Shown: positions 1 to 11,971, counted from the stretch's first letter. The stretch is DNA of 13,191 nt from an uncultured Roseateles sp. (GCA_946480605.1 CAMLKW010000122.1:1-13191), one strand, 5' to 3'. A program made the numbers and translations. Notes: a model not told the origin generated them from the letters alone.

Positions 1-1454
<1,454 letters not shown>

Positions 1455-1455
<1 letters not shown>

Positions 1456-1883
1456 TGGCGCCGACGCTGGCGCCCGTCGCCGATGCGGACTTCGAGGCCA
1501 TGCTGGCGCTGCGCATCGAAGCCTTGCGCGAGAGCCTGGAGCGGCTGGGCCGCTTCAACCCCGACGTCGCGCGGGCGCGGCTGCGCAGCCAGCTCCGGCC
1601 CGAGTGGATGCAGCACCTGGTCATGGACGGCGAGCGCGTCGGCTACTTCACTGTCGAACCGCGTGATGTCGAGCTGCGGCTGCATCACCTCTACGTGACT
1701 CCGGCCGCGCAAGGGCGCGGCATCGGCGCCTGGGTGCTGGACCGTCTCAAGGCGCAGGGCCGGGCGATCACGCTGGCCGCATTGCGCGACAGCCGCGCCA
1801 ACGACTTCTACCGCCGCCACGGCTTCCGGGTTGTCGAGGAGCAGGATTTCGACATCGAATACCGCTGGGAGCCGGCGCCGTGA
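1455..1883 (+). CDS. GNAT-family N-acetyltransferase, 142 aa
   Basis: Predicted acetyl-CoA-dependent (or other acyl-CoA-dependent) transferase of the GNAT fold; the substrate cannot be read from the sequence. The start ATG at 1455 overlaps the mutase stop by one base (TGATG). It was chosen over an upstream in-frame ATG that would lie inside the mutase domain. GNAT motif A is clear: [13 protein letters not shown] at residues 79-91, with the Q/RxxGxG loop at 86-91 that binds the CoA pyrophosphate. Motif B follows as NDFYRRHGF at 116-124, the usual 'tyrosine plus GF' end. Length is normal for a single-domain GNAT. The 3' end overlaps meaB by four bases (GTGA). The position between mutase and its chaperone suggests coexpression with propionate metabolism; a role in protein acylation is only a guess. 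The family is secure, the function unknown. Confidence 0.87.
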
Positions 1884-2848
1884 GCGATCTGGCAGCAGGC
1901 CTCAAGAACGGCGAGCGCCGCGCGCTGGCCAAGGCCATCACGCTGGTCGAGTCCACGCGGGCCGACCACCGCGAGCAGGCCGACGCGCTGCTGACCGCGC
2001 TGATGCCGGCCACCGGCGGCGCCTTGCGGCTGGGCATCTCCGGCGTGCCGGGCGTCGGCAAGAGCACCTTCATCGAGGCCTTCGGCCTGCTGCTGCTGGA
2101 ACGCGGCCACCGCGTCGCGGTGCTGACGGTGGACCCGTCCAGCAGCGTGTCCGGCGGCGCCATCCTGGGCGACAAGACGCGCATGGAGAGGCTGTCCATG
2201 GACCAGCGCGCCTTCATCCGCCCTAGCCCCAGCAGCGGGACCCTCGGCGGCGTGGCCGAGAAGACGCGCGAGGCCATGCTGCTGTGCGAGGCGGCCGGCT
2301 ACGACGTGGTCATCGTCGAGACCGTCGGCGTGGGCCAGAGCGAGACGGCCGTGGCCGGCATGACCGACCTCTACCTGCTGCTGCAACTGCCCAATGCGGG
2401 CGACGACCTGCAGGCGATCAAGAAGGGCGTCATGGAGCTGGCCGACCTGGTCGTCATCAACAAGGCCGACCTGGACCCGGCCGCGGCCATGCGCGCCCAG
2501 GCGCAGATCACGTCCGCGCTGCGGCTGCTGCCCACCCATGCCCACGCGGTGCCCCGCGTGCTGCAGGTCAGCGCGCTCAAGGCCGACGGCATCGCGCCGC
2601 TGTGGGAAGCGCTCGTTGCCCAGCGTGATGCACGCGTCGCCAATGGCAGCTGGGCGGCCAAACGCCGTGAGCAATCGCTGGCATGGATGTGGGAGCGCAT
2701 CCAGGCCGGCCTGCGCCACGCCTTCGTCAACCACCCTGGCATGGCCGCGCGGCTGGAGGCCGCCACGGCCGAAGTGCGCGACGGCCGCACACCCGCATCC
2801 ACCGCAGCACGCCAGTTGCTGGCTGCCTTCCAGACCCGGAGCACTTGA
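1880..2848 (+). CDS. meaB: MeaB (ArgK/YgfD) G3E-type GTPase, chaperone of methylmalonyl-CoA mutase, 322 aa
   Basis: P-loop GTPase that binds methylmalonyl-CoA mutase, gates delivery of adenosylcobalamin and protects or reactivates the enzyme after cofactor damage. The start is GTG at 1880, overlapping the GNAT stop by four bases (GTGA); translational coupling is likely. Visible motifs in order: Walker A GVPGVGKS (55-62), the MeaB/ArgK signature around [18 protein letters not shown] (85-102), the switch segment [10 protein letters not shown] (146-155), and the guanine-specificity motif NKAD (194-197). The C-terminal part (about 250-322) is helical and corresponds to the dimerisation region. 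Length is normal for the family. Its place three genes from pccB and one gene from the mutase fits a single B12-dependent propionate operon. The older name ArgK (transport ATPase) is misleading for this context. Confidence 0.95.
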   Translation: MSDLAAGLKNGERRALAKAITLVESTRADHREQADALLTALMPATGGALRLGISGVPGVGKSTFIEAFGLLLLERGHRVAVLTVDPSSSVSGGAILGDKTRMERLSMDQRAFIRPSPSSGTLGGVAEKTREAMLLCEAAGYDVVIVETVGVGQSETAVAGMTDLYLLLQLPNAGDDLQAIKKGVMELADLVVINKADLDPAAAMRAQAQITSALRLLPTHAHAVPRVLQVSALKADGIAPLWEALVAQRDARVANGSWAAKRREQSLAWMWERIQAGLRHAFVNHPGMAARLEAATAEVRDGRTPASTAARQLLAAFQTRST

Positions 2849-3243
2849 TGATCACCGGCCTCAACCACATCAACCTGCGCGCGCCGGCCGAACTGCTGGC
2901 GACGCTGCGCGACTTCTACCGTGACGTGCTGGGCCTGACGGTCGGCCCGCGGCCGGGCTTCGACAGCGATGGCTATTGGCTGTATGCCGGCGGCCACCCC
3001 GTCGTGCACCTGTCCACGCAGCGCGCCCATGAGCCCGTGCGCGGCCCAGTGGACCCGGCCGCACCGACCACCTACGACCACACGGCGTTCAACGGCACCG
3101 ATCACCGGGCCATGGCCGCCCACCTGGCCGCGCAGGGGGTGGCGTTCCGCGAGGTCCGCTCGGACATCACGCGCCAGCACCAGTTCTTCCTGCAAGACCC
3201 CGCCGGCAACGGCGTGGAGATCAATTTCCCGTTTGAAGGTTGA
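2848..3243 (+). CDS. VOC-fold (glyoxalase/FosA-like) small protein, 131 aa
   Basis: Vicinal-oxygen-chelate fold protein of unknown substrate. The ATG at 2848 overlaps the meaB stop by one base (TGATG), the same junction type as mutase/GNAT. Two beta-alpha-beta-beta-beta modules can be read: module one starts with LNHINLRAP (5-13) and contains [10 protein letters not shown] (21-30); module two starts at YDHTAF (76-81) and ends GNGVEINFP (120-128). Candidate metal ligands are H7, H78 and E124, in the classic H/H/E positions. It lacks the HPK...GVLIEL pattern seen in the second VOC protein of this operon, so I do not call it the epimerase. It more closely resembles the broad 'glyoxalase/bleomycin resistance' group. 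Operon membership suggests a job with an acyl-CoA or a reactive aldehyde, which is an inference. Confidence 0.83.
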   Translation: MITGLNHINLRAPAELLATLRDFYRDVLGLTVGPRPGFDSDGYWLYAGGHPVVHLSTQRAHEPVRGPVDPAAPTTYDHTAFNGTDHRAMAAHLAAQGVAFREVRSDITRQHQFFLQDPAGNGVEINFPFEG

Positions 3244-3248
3244 CCCTC

Positions 3249-4781
<1,533 letters not shown>

Positions 4782-4785
4782 CGCC

Positions 4786-5076
4786 ATGGCCAAGGCAAGC
4801 AACGCCGCCGAGGCCAGGCGCCTCACCGACATCCCCAACATCGGCAAGGCGATTGAGGCCGACTTGATCGGTATGGGGATCACGACGCCCGCCGACGTGA
4901 AGCGCATGGACCCAATGGCGGCCTACGACGCGCTGCGCGACCCCATGGGTCAGCGCCACGACCCCTGTGTGCTGGACACCTTCATGGCCGCGCACGACTT
5001 CATGAACGGCGGGCCCGCCCAGCCGTGGTGGCACTTCACCGAGCAGCGCAAGAAGCTGCTGGGCAAGACGAAATAG
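4786..5076 (+). CDS. Helix-hairpin-helix protein of the Cdd1 ('pathogenicity locus') type, 96 aa
   Basis: Small protein with an N-terminal helix-hairpin-helix: RLTDIPNIGKAIEADLIGMG at residues 12-31, where IPNIG is the hairpin glycine loop typical of nonspecific DNA-backbone binding. The C-terminal half has the conserved-looking stretches RHDPCVLDTF (57-66) and NGGPAQPWWHFT (74-85). This matches my memory of the Cdd1 family (Pfam PF11731); similar proteins are often labelled 'mitomycin resistance' on weak grounds. The start at 4786 is four bases after the pccB stop with no strong ribosome site, so translation is probably coupled to pccB. The stop is 11 bases before pccA. Nothing in the sequence explains why a DNA-binding-type fold sits between the two carboxylase subunits. 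Family call fairly sure; function unknown. Confidence 0.85.
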   Translation: MAKASNAAEARRLTDIPNIGKAIEADLIGMGITTPADVKRMDPMAAYDALRDPMGQRHDPCVLDTFMAAHDFMNGGPAQPWWHFTEQRKKLLGKTK

Positions 5077-5087
5077 CGAGGCATTCC

Positions 5088-7133
<2,046 letters not shown>

Positions 7134-7173
7134 CGGCTCTGTGGCCGGCTGGGGGCGTGCAGGATCTCAGCTG

Positions 7174-7772
7174 ATGCGTCTGGGGCTGTTCGTCAACCTG
7201 CGTGCGCTGCGTGCCGCGCTGGCACCCCTGCGCAAGCGGGGATTCGGCCGTGCGCAAGCGCTGCTGTGGCAACTGCCGGCGGCAGTGCTGCTGCGTGCCT
7301 GGCGGGCGCTGGTCCAGCCCTGCAATGCCACCTTGCTGCGTGCGGGCGCGGCGCGGCGATTCCCCGCGCTGCCGCTGCACGTACTGCCCATGTTGCTGGT
7401 TTCCAGTGCGCCGCATGGTGCGGTCGTCAGCCTGTTGCTGCGCACCGAGCCGGCCAGCTTCGGCATCCTGGACCACCATGCCTATGTCTTCGATGCCGGC
7501 TTGCAGGCCCGGTTGCTGCCCAGGGCGCGCGACAGCATGGTCGGCTGCTTCGAGGTCCGCAGCGAGAGCACCGGCCTGGCTTATCCGCTGACGCATCTGC
7601 TGTTCCTGAACGCGCCGGTGCTGCGCGACCTGATGGCGTGTTGGCACATCGATGCGCGCCTGTATCGCCATGCGCCGGCCGGGGTGGCCCGGCCGTTCGC
7701 CGAGCTGGACCTCGGGCGACGAGACACTGAACCGGCGCTAAGCCTTCATCACCATCCCAACCCTGACGACCC

Positions 7773-7776
<4 letters not shown>
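7174..7776 (+). CDS. Uncharacterised protein, 200 aa, in the propionate operon
   Basis: I do not recognise this protein. ATG 7174 is preferred because AGGA at 7161-7164 lies nine bases upstream; an in-frame GTG at 7141 would add 11 residues without a better site. It is rich in Leu, Ala and Arg, with a basic N-terminal third ([17 protein letters not shown], from about residue 22), a hydrophobic stretch [17 protein letters not shown] (about 67-83) and a later, more globular-looking part (about 90-175). No signal peptide or convincing membrane helix pair is visible. Codon use is looser than in pccA/pccB (more CGT, CGA, TTG, CAT), suggesting lower expression or a different history. The stop overlaps the next gene's start by four bases (ATGA), which supports it being a real gene, translated together with the epimerase candidate. 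Confidence 0.68.
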
Positions 7777-8252
<476 letters not shown>

Positions 8253-8450
8253 ACACCCGCGAAGCGCCGCTTCCGCATTTGCCGCTTCTGCGAACGCGTC
8301 CCCGCCCGTAACCTGCCGACTGCAAAACTTGCGCGTGCCGCTTGGGGCTGACCGGCCCGTGGCACACCGGAAGGCGGGGTGGCCACAAGCCGGCTCGTGG
8401 ATTCGGTCGCAAGGCTTTGCATGCCGCTCGGTCGAGAATGCAGGCCTCCC
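8253..8450 (+). other. Intergenic leader between the propionate operon and the secreted hydrolase gene
   Basis: A 198-base stretch without a gene. It starts with two copies of GCCGCTTC at 8266-8273 and 8281-8288 (15-base period), the first inside a small hairpin GAAGC-GCC-GCTTC (8261-8273). Further on is an 18-base near-palindrome, CCACAAGCCGGCTCGTGG at 8383-8400, with one mismatched pair. I see no T-run that would make a standard terminator and no convincing -35/-10 pair. It presumably holds the promoter of the following gene, which I cannot place. Confidence 0.5.
8261..8273 (+). terminator. Weak hairpin just after the operon end
   Basis: GAAGC (8261-8265), loop GCC, GCTTC (8269-8273) can pair nine bases after the epimerase stop codon; flanking GCG and CGC can add pairs if one base bulges. 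There is no downstream T-run, only GCATTT, so intrinsic termination would be poor. It may equally be chance in GC-rich DNA. Confidence 0.2.
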
Positions 8451-9794
8451 ATGCCAAGGCTCCCGATGCGATTCCTGTCGATTCTGCTGGCCCTGCTGCC
8501 CACGCTGGCGCAGGCCTGGGGCAACCACAGCCCCATGTGCTACCGCGCCTTCGAGCGCATGCCCGAGGTCGCCGACGCCGCGGCCGTGAAGGCCGAGCCC
8601 CTGGTCGATTTCCTGCGCGCCCAGGAGGCTGCCATCGCGCGCACCTTGGACGCACAGGAGGCCTGGGCCCGCGAGCATCTGAAGGGCCATGCGGCGCGGC
8701 CCGATGCTTTGCGCTTCGTGGCCGACGCCAAGCGCGGCGACGCCGACCGTCGTGCTGCCTTCCTGCGTGCGCTGCGGCTGTCCCCGCAGTCCAGGCTGGC
8801 GCTGTACCTGCAGGTGGACCCGAGGGAGCCCGACACGAGCCGCCCTGCGCTGGAGATGGCGCAGGTGAGCGCGGTTGCCAACAGCAAAGGCGCCACGCAG
8901 CGCTTCGTCGCGTTGCAGCCGGGCGAGGCCGTGGCGCCGCTGGCCGTGCTGGCCTCGGGCTGCGACGAACCCGACTACGGCCACGACCTCAACCTGTTCG
9001 ACGACAACCCGGGGACGCCCTCGACCCCCGGCTATGGCTTCGGCGATCAGCCCTTCGGCAACCCGGCGGTGGCCATAGGCTCGCAGGCGCCGTTCCACAT
9101 GGGTTTTTTCCATCAGGGGCGCGTCTTCAACACGCTGGCGCCCAGCTTTGCGCGCACCTTCACCGAGCTGCGCGTGCAGCAGTACGGCGGCCTGGCGGTG
9201 CTGGCCTGGCAGACCGGCCACGATTACTGGGGCTGGCGCTTCGCCGGCATGGCGCTGCACCACGTGGAGGACCTGACCCAGCCCTACCACGCCAGCGCCG
9301 CGCCCGGCGCGACGCTGGGCCACATGATGTGGGTCAACCTGAAGGCCCAGCTGGGGGCGCCGGCCGACCGGCGCGGGCTGGTGGTGCTGCAGAGCAACCG
9401 CCATTTCGTGCTGGAGAACTTCCAGACCCGCTGGATCGTCGAGAACGCCCGCCACCGCCGCGACGGCCCGCTGGAGCAGGCGCTGCGTGACCTTGCGCTG
9501 GATGGGCGTTACCCGGCCTGGAGCCCGGCCTATGTGCGCGACGTGGTGGCGGCCGAGGCCTTCATCGCCGGCCCGCGGACCGACGCTGCCGTGGTCGTCG
9601 GGGCGCCGGCCAAATTCGTCACCGACCCCAATTTCGACTTTGCCGCCAACGAGGCGACGCTGGGCCCCGAGCTGGCGCGCGACATGCAAGGGCAGCGCGA
9701 GGCGTTGCTGCGCGAGGTGGCGCGGCTGCTGTCGCATTTCGGCGCGCACAGCCGCAACGGGCTGCGGGGATTTTTGAAGCAAGCAGGCCGGTGA
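8451..9794 (+). CDS. Secreted zinc-dependent phospholipase C / S1-P1 nuclease-fold protein, 447 aa
   Basis: Predicted exported metal-dependent phosphodiesterase; whether it cuts phospholipid or nucleic acid is not decidable here. ATG 8451 (CAGG six bases upstream) gives a 22-residue signal peptide ending LLALLPTLAQA; ATG 8466 (AAGG six bases upstream) gives a 17-residue one. Cleavage after AQA would leave Trp (W23) as first mature residue, as required in this fold, where the terminal amine and Trp carbonyl bind zinc. Other ligands by pattern: H26, an Asp among D172-D179, H216 or H178, H270-x3-D274-x5-H280 (in HHVEDLTQPYH), and H318-x3-E322 (HFVLE). The last two motifs match the family spacing, with Glu as in phospholipase C. 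Known members are about 250-290 residues; this one is longer, chiefly through about 100 extra residues between W23 and the Asp-rich loop (172-200). Start uncertain. Confidence 0.8.
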   Translation: MPRLPMRFLSILLALLPTLAQAWGNHSPMCYRAFERMPEVADAAAVKAEPLVDFLRAQEAAIARTLDAQEAWAREHLKGHAARPDALRFVADAKRGDADRRAAFLRALRLSPQSRLALYLQVDPREPDTSRPALEMAQVSAVANSKGATQRFVALQPGEAVAPLAVLASGCDEPDYGHDLNLFDDNPGTPSTPGYGFGDQPFGNPAVAIGSQAPFHMGFFHQGRVFNTLAPSFARTFTELRVQQYGGLAVLAWQTGHDYWGWRFAGMALHHVEDLTQPYHASAAPGATLGHMMWVNLKAQLGAPADRRGLVVLQSNRHFVLENFQTRWIVENARHRRDGPLEQALRDLALDGRYPAWSPAYVRDVVAAEAFIAGPRTDAAVVVGAPAKFVTDPNFDFAANEATLGPELARDMQGQREALLREVARLLSHFGAHSRNGLRGFLKQAGR

Positions 9795-9971
9795 CTGCCG
9801 GAGTCGAGGACGTGGCCGCATTCCGGTAGGGCCCGCTTATTGTTGGATAGGCCCAGGCCCTGCGACTTAGACTGAAGCGCATCGAGGCTTTGCGTGCATG
9901 TCGATGCACCGGTCTCTCGAATGCTCCTTGCGTCGCCCCGAGTACGGTGCACTGTTTGCCAAGGTCATCCC

Positions 9972-10225
9972 ATGACGACAACTGCGACATCCGCGGACTT
10001 TTTTCTCTTGGCCCACAGTCATGGCGTTGCCCTGCTGGACGGCATCAGCGATTGGCGCGAGTCCGGCATCGTTGGTGTGAGTGACAGAGATGCCCGCTTC
10101 GGTGACGCCTTCCAGGGCCAGCAGCCCAGCCGGTTGACGATGAGCTTGCCCGCAAGCTGGAAGCAGCGCTGACCAGCGAGTGCGACGAGATGTTCCTGGA
10201 TCAAAGCCTGCGCAGGGCGCATTGA
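9972..10225 (+). pseudogene. Remnant of a gene, frame broken near 10106-10172
   Basis: ATG 9972 has an excellent ribosome site, AAGG at 9961-9964 seven bases upstream, and begins a protein-like sequence MTTTATSADFFLLAHSHGVA followed by a plausible acidic helix ending DWRESGIV. In that frame the reading soon turns atypical and stops at 10170-10172 after 66 residues. In another frame (codons starting 10106) a protein-like ending appears: VDDELARKLEAALTSECDEM from 10133, then FLDQSLRRAH and a TGA at 10223-10225. A single frame change between 10106 and 10172 would join them into about 84 residues. The HSH segment recalls the starts of some SGNH-type or polysaccharide-locus proteins, which are far longer, so an internal deletion is likely as well. 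I do not recognise the family. It could instead be a real 66-residue protein. Confidence 0.42.
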
Positions 10226-10269
10226 TCGGCTTTGGCTGTCCGTTTGGCCCATACCTGTGAAGGTCGCGT

Positions 10270-10298
10270 GGCCGCCGGCATGCGGCCTGATCTTCGTT
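10270..10298 (+). terminator. Candidate terminator hairpin after the broken gene
   Basis: GGCCGC (10270-10275) pairs perfectly with GCGGCC (10282-10287) around a six-base loop CGGCAT, followed by the partly T-rich TGATCTTCGTT. The position, 45 bases after the last stop of the remnant, fits a plus-strand terminator, but the T-tract is weak. Confidence 0.3.
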
Positions 10299-10331
10299 CA
10301 GGCGCGTCTGGTGGGGCGGTGGTTGAAGCGC

Positions 10332-10348
10332 GCGCAGGCCTGCTGCGC
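10332..10348 (-). terminator. Candidate terminator hairpin after the methyltransferase gene
   Basis: GCGCAG (10332-10337) and CTGCGC (10343-10348) form a perfect six-pair stem with a five-base loop, nine bases beyond the methyltransferase stop codon when read on the minus strand. No T-run follows on that strand (GCGCTTCAACC), so strength is doubtful. Confidence 0.25.
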
Positions 10349-10356
10349 CGCAGGGC

Positions 10357-10860
10357 TTATTGGCTGGAGGACGGCGGGCGACGCAGCTCGGAAAACAGCA
10401 CGTGGGCGCGCTGCTCCTGCTTGACCATCTCGAAGCCGCCGCTGAAGCCGTAGATGCGCGCGGTGGGCTCGGGCCCAGCGAAGTACACCGGGAAGGTTTC
10501 GGCCGTGATGATGTTGACGTGGGTCGGGTCCTGCCAGGCCTGCGGGTGCGGGAAGCTGGGCGTGGCCGACATGAAGATGCCGCCCGGCTTGAGCTTGCGG
10601 TAGACCTCGCTCATCAGTCGCACGAACGGGAAGATGGTGCGGCCATCCACGTAGAGCACGCGTGGCAGGTGCTCGATGAAGTGGAAGGCGGTGATGTAGT
10701 CGAACTCGCAGTCAGGGCCCGGGATGGGCTGCACGAACAGGTCGGCCGAGCGGATGCGCGGGTTGTCGAGCTGGCGGATGTCCAGCCCGTAGACCTCATC
10801 GGCGTTGTACGGGTTCTGCGGGTTGGGGCCGCAGCCCAGGTCCAGCGTGGTCGTTGCCAT
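10357..10860 (-). CDS. Class I SAM-dependent methyltransferase, 167 aa
   Basis: Predicted S-adenosylmethionine-dependent methyltransferase. The SAM-binding motif I comes almost at the start: LDLGCGPNPQNPYN (6-19), then the acidic residue D27 in YGLDI that would hold the ribose hydroxyls. Next are FHFIEHLPR (59-67), resembling the motif IV/post-strand-4 helix of small-molecule methyltransferases, LKPGG (90-94), and DPTHVNIIT (111-119). The DPTH segment is familiar from methyltransferases in glycan loci. The length is on the short side but the fold core looks complete. The ATG at 10860 lies 35 bases after the glycosyltransferase stop; no ribosome site stands out, but the family normally starts just before motif I. 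It is the second gene of a minus-strand pair, so a sugar or lipid-linked glycan is a reasonable substrate, by inference only. Confidence 0.86.
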   Translation of the reverse strand: MATTTLDLGCGPNPQNPYNADEVYGLDIRQLDNPRIRSADLFVQPIPGPDCEFDYITAFHFIEHLPRVLYVDGRTIFPFVRLMSEVYRKLKPGGIFMSATPSFPHPQAWQDPTHVNIITAETFPVYFAGPEPTARIYGFSGGFEMVKQEQRAHVLFSELRRPPSSSQ

Positions 10861-10895
10861 GGGGAAGTCTGATTGCTGATGGAAGAGGCGCGGCG

Positions 10896-11798
10896 TCAGC
10901 CCTGGTGTGCCAGGAACTGCCGGGCGCCGTCGAGGAAGTGGGGCAGCAGGTCCGGTCGTTCCTCCGACAGGCCGTTGCCCAGGGTGCGGAACAGCTGCTG
11001 GCGGTGGAACTGGTGGATCTGCGAGCGGGCCTGCTGGAAGGGCTCGGCCGGGCTCAGCGCCTGCAAGGCCCCGATGTACTGGTCGAAGAACCTGAACTGG
11101 CGCCAGCGCGCCTCCAGCGTGCTGTAGCCCGCGATGCCCGAGGGCAGGTCGTGGCCGGTGCGCACGGGCTCCGCCGGGTGGTAGATGCAGGGGGCACCCA
11201 GCAGCAGCAGGGCCAGGCTGAGGCAGGCCTGCGGATAGACGTTGTCGCGCGTGTTGGCCACGGGTTCGATCAGCGGCAGCAGGCGCTGGGCCCAGGCCGT
11301 GTTCAGCGTGATGCCGGGCAGGTGGTTGCAGCAGTTGCGGTACTCGTGCGTCTCGATGCGCGCGACGTCCTCACGGCCACGGTAGACGCTGCCGTCCGGT
11401 GCTCGGAACACCGTCGTGACCCAGGCCGGCGGCGTGTCCAGGTCGCCCAGGTAGCGCGCCAGCTTCAGCACTTCGTCCGCATTCAGCCAGTCGTCGTCGG
11501 TGCTGACGAGCAGGTAGTCGCTGCGGCAGGCCCGGATCAGGTTGAAGAAGTTGCCGCAGAAGCCCGCCCGCTCGGCGTTCTTGCGGACGTGCAACCAGCC
11601 GCCGGCCGCCGCAAAGGGCAGGGCGCTCACCGCATCAAAGGCGCCGTCCGGGGAGTCATCGTCGATGACCAGCACGTCGATCCGCTCGCGGTGCTCTGCC
11701 GTGAGGGCACCATCGACGCGCGTCAGTACGTCGAGCAACGCAGCCTTGCGGTTGTAGCTCGGTATCCCGATGGTGATGCGCGGGGGCGGCGTCTTCAT
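10896..11798 (-). CDS. Family 2 (GT-A fold) glycosyltransferase, 300 aa
   Basis: Predicted inverting sugar transferase using a nucleotide-sugar donor at the cytoplasmic side of the membrane. The N-terminal GT-A nucleotide-binding domain shows TIGIPSYNR (9-17), VIDDDSPDG (44-52) and STDDDW (99-104), where the last contains the metal- and donor-binding DxD. The middle part (about 150-215) has the NHLPGITLNTAWAQRLLP acceptor-side region, and the C-terminus is helical and rich in Gln and Arg. No membrane helices are seen, so it is a soluble or peripheral enzyme. The start at 11798 has no good ribosome site, but the protein begins just ahead of strand one as expected and no in-frame start lies closer upstream. 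It leads the minus-strand pair with the methyltransferase. Donor and acceptor cannot be told from sequence. Confidence 0.9.
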   Translation of the reverse strand: MKTPPPRITIGIPSYNRKAALLDVLTRVDGALTAEHRERIDVLVIDDDSPDGAFDAVSALPFAAAGGWLHVRKNAERAGFCGNFFNLIRACRSDYLLVSTDDDWLNADEVLKLARYLGDLDTPPAWVTTVFRAPDGSVYRGREDVARIETHEYRNCCNHLPGITLNTAWAQRLLPLIEPVANTRDNVYPQACLSLALLLLGAPCIYHPAEPVRTGHDLPSGIAGYSTLEARWRQFRFFDQYIGALQALSPAEPFQQARSQIHQFHRQQLFRTLGNGLSEERPDLLPHFLDGARQFLAHQG

Positions 11799-11880
11799 GG
11801 GCGGGCATGGTAGGTCGTGGCGGGGCTGTCCATCGCAGAAACAAGCTCCGCGCAGCCGGCCAGATCCGGACAGCCAGGCG

Positions 11881-11905
11881 TCAACTTAAATTCGTTGATT
11901 GCGAA
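11881..11905. promoter_or_regulatory. Candidate LysR-type operator (overlapping dyads)
   Basis: TCAAC (11881-11885) and GTTGA (11894-11898) form a perfect inverted repeat with an 8-base spacer. Overlapping it, TTCGTTGATTGCGAA (11891-11905) is a second dyad, TTCG-N7-CGAA, that contains the T-N11-A pattern (T11892, A11904) expected of LysR-type boxes. The site lies 67-91 bases before the chosen lysR start, the usual place for autoregulation by this family. Confidence 0.4.
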
Positions 11906-11913
11906 GCCTTGGT

Positions 11914-11943
11914 GTGAATCTGGCGCAGAATTGCGCTCTTCAC
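11914..11943 (+). promoter_or_regulatory. Nested inverted repeat / hairpin before lysR
   Basis: GTGAA (11914-11918) pairs with TTCAC (11939-11943), and inside it GCGCA (11923-11927) pairs with TGCGC (11932-11936) around a GAAT loop. The two stems share nearly the same centre, so together they could fold as a ten-pair hairpin with an internal loop of four and two bases. It ends 28 bases before the lysR start, so it could be a leader RNA structure or a second protein-binding dyad. Confidence 0.35.
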
Positions 11944-11971
11944 GAAGGCTATGCTGACGCCGGAGACGAAC

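Larger units (their letters stand above)
9795..10356. other. 562-base stretch with no intact gene
   Basis: The stretch lies between the secreted hydrolase gene and the convergent methyltransferase gene. It contains a probable broken gene (9972-10225) with its own ribosome binding site and, between 10226 and 10356, two small GC hairpins listed separately. The first part (9795-9960) shows only scattered short palindromes such as GGGCCC at 9829-9834; I see no clear promoter, terminator, RNA gene or mobile element there. The open frames here are short and the longer ones start without support. Confidence 0.6.
11799..11971. promoter_or_regulatory. Divergent control region between the glycosyltransferase and the LysR gene
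   Basis: This 173-base region must carry the promoters for the minus-strand glycan pair and the plus-strand lysR-leuC pair. Its AT-richest part (11881-11905) holds two overlapping dyads, described separately. A long imperfect hairpin follows at 11914-11943. I could not find a convincing sigma-70 -35/-10 pair on either strand; TTGACG read on the minus strand from 11884 is a possible -35 without a good -10. Confidence 0.5.

Noticed and set aside
3240..3248. TTG at 3240 as the pccB start
   Set aside because: ATG 3249 gives the family-typical N-terminus and a suitable AAGG spacing; TTG would overlap the preceding stop without added support.
7141..7173. GTG at 7141 as the start of the unknown 200-residue protein
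   Set aside because: ATG 7174 has AGGA at a nine-base distance; the extra 11 residues have no support. It cannot be fully excluded.
8266..8295. Two 15-base direct repeats (GCCGCTTC units) as a small tandem repeat
   Set aside because: Only the first eight bases match exactly (10 of 15 overall); this is within chance for GC-rich sequence.
9840..9873. TTGTTG at 9840 with TAGACT at 9868 as a promoter for the broken gene
   Set aside because: The spacer is 22 bases, too long for a sigma-70 promoter, and both boxes are imperfect.
9894..9971. ATG 9894 as start of the frame that runs to 10172
   Set aside because: No ribosome site and the added residues do not look protein-like; ATG 9972 is far better placed.
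10854..11813. Long plus-strand open frames opposite the glycosyltransferase (and one opposite the methyltransferase, 10360-10872)
   Set aside because: The minus-strand proteins carry clear GT-A and SAM-binding motifs; the plus-strand frames are Gln/Arg/Val-rich complements without motifs.
11951..11971. ATG 11951 as the lysR start
   Set aside because: Its GAAGG is only two bases away, too close for ribosome use, whereas ATG 11972 has GGAG at six bases and the usual LysR N-terminus.
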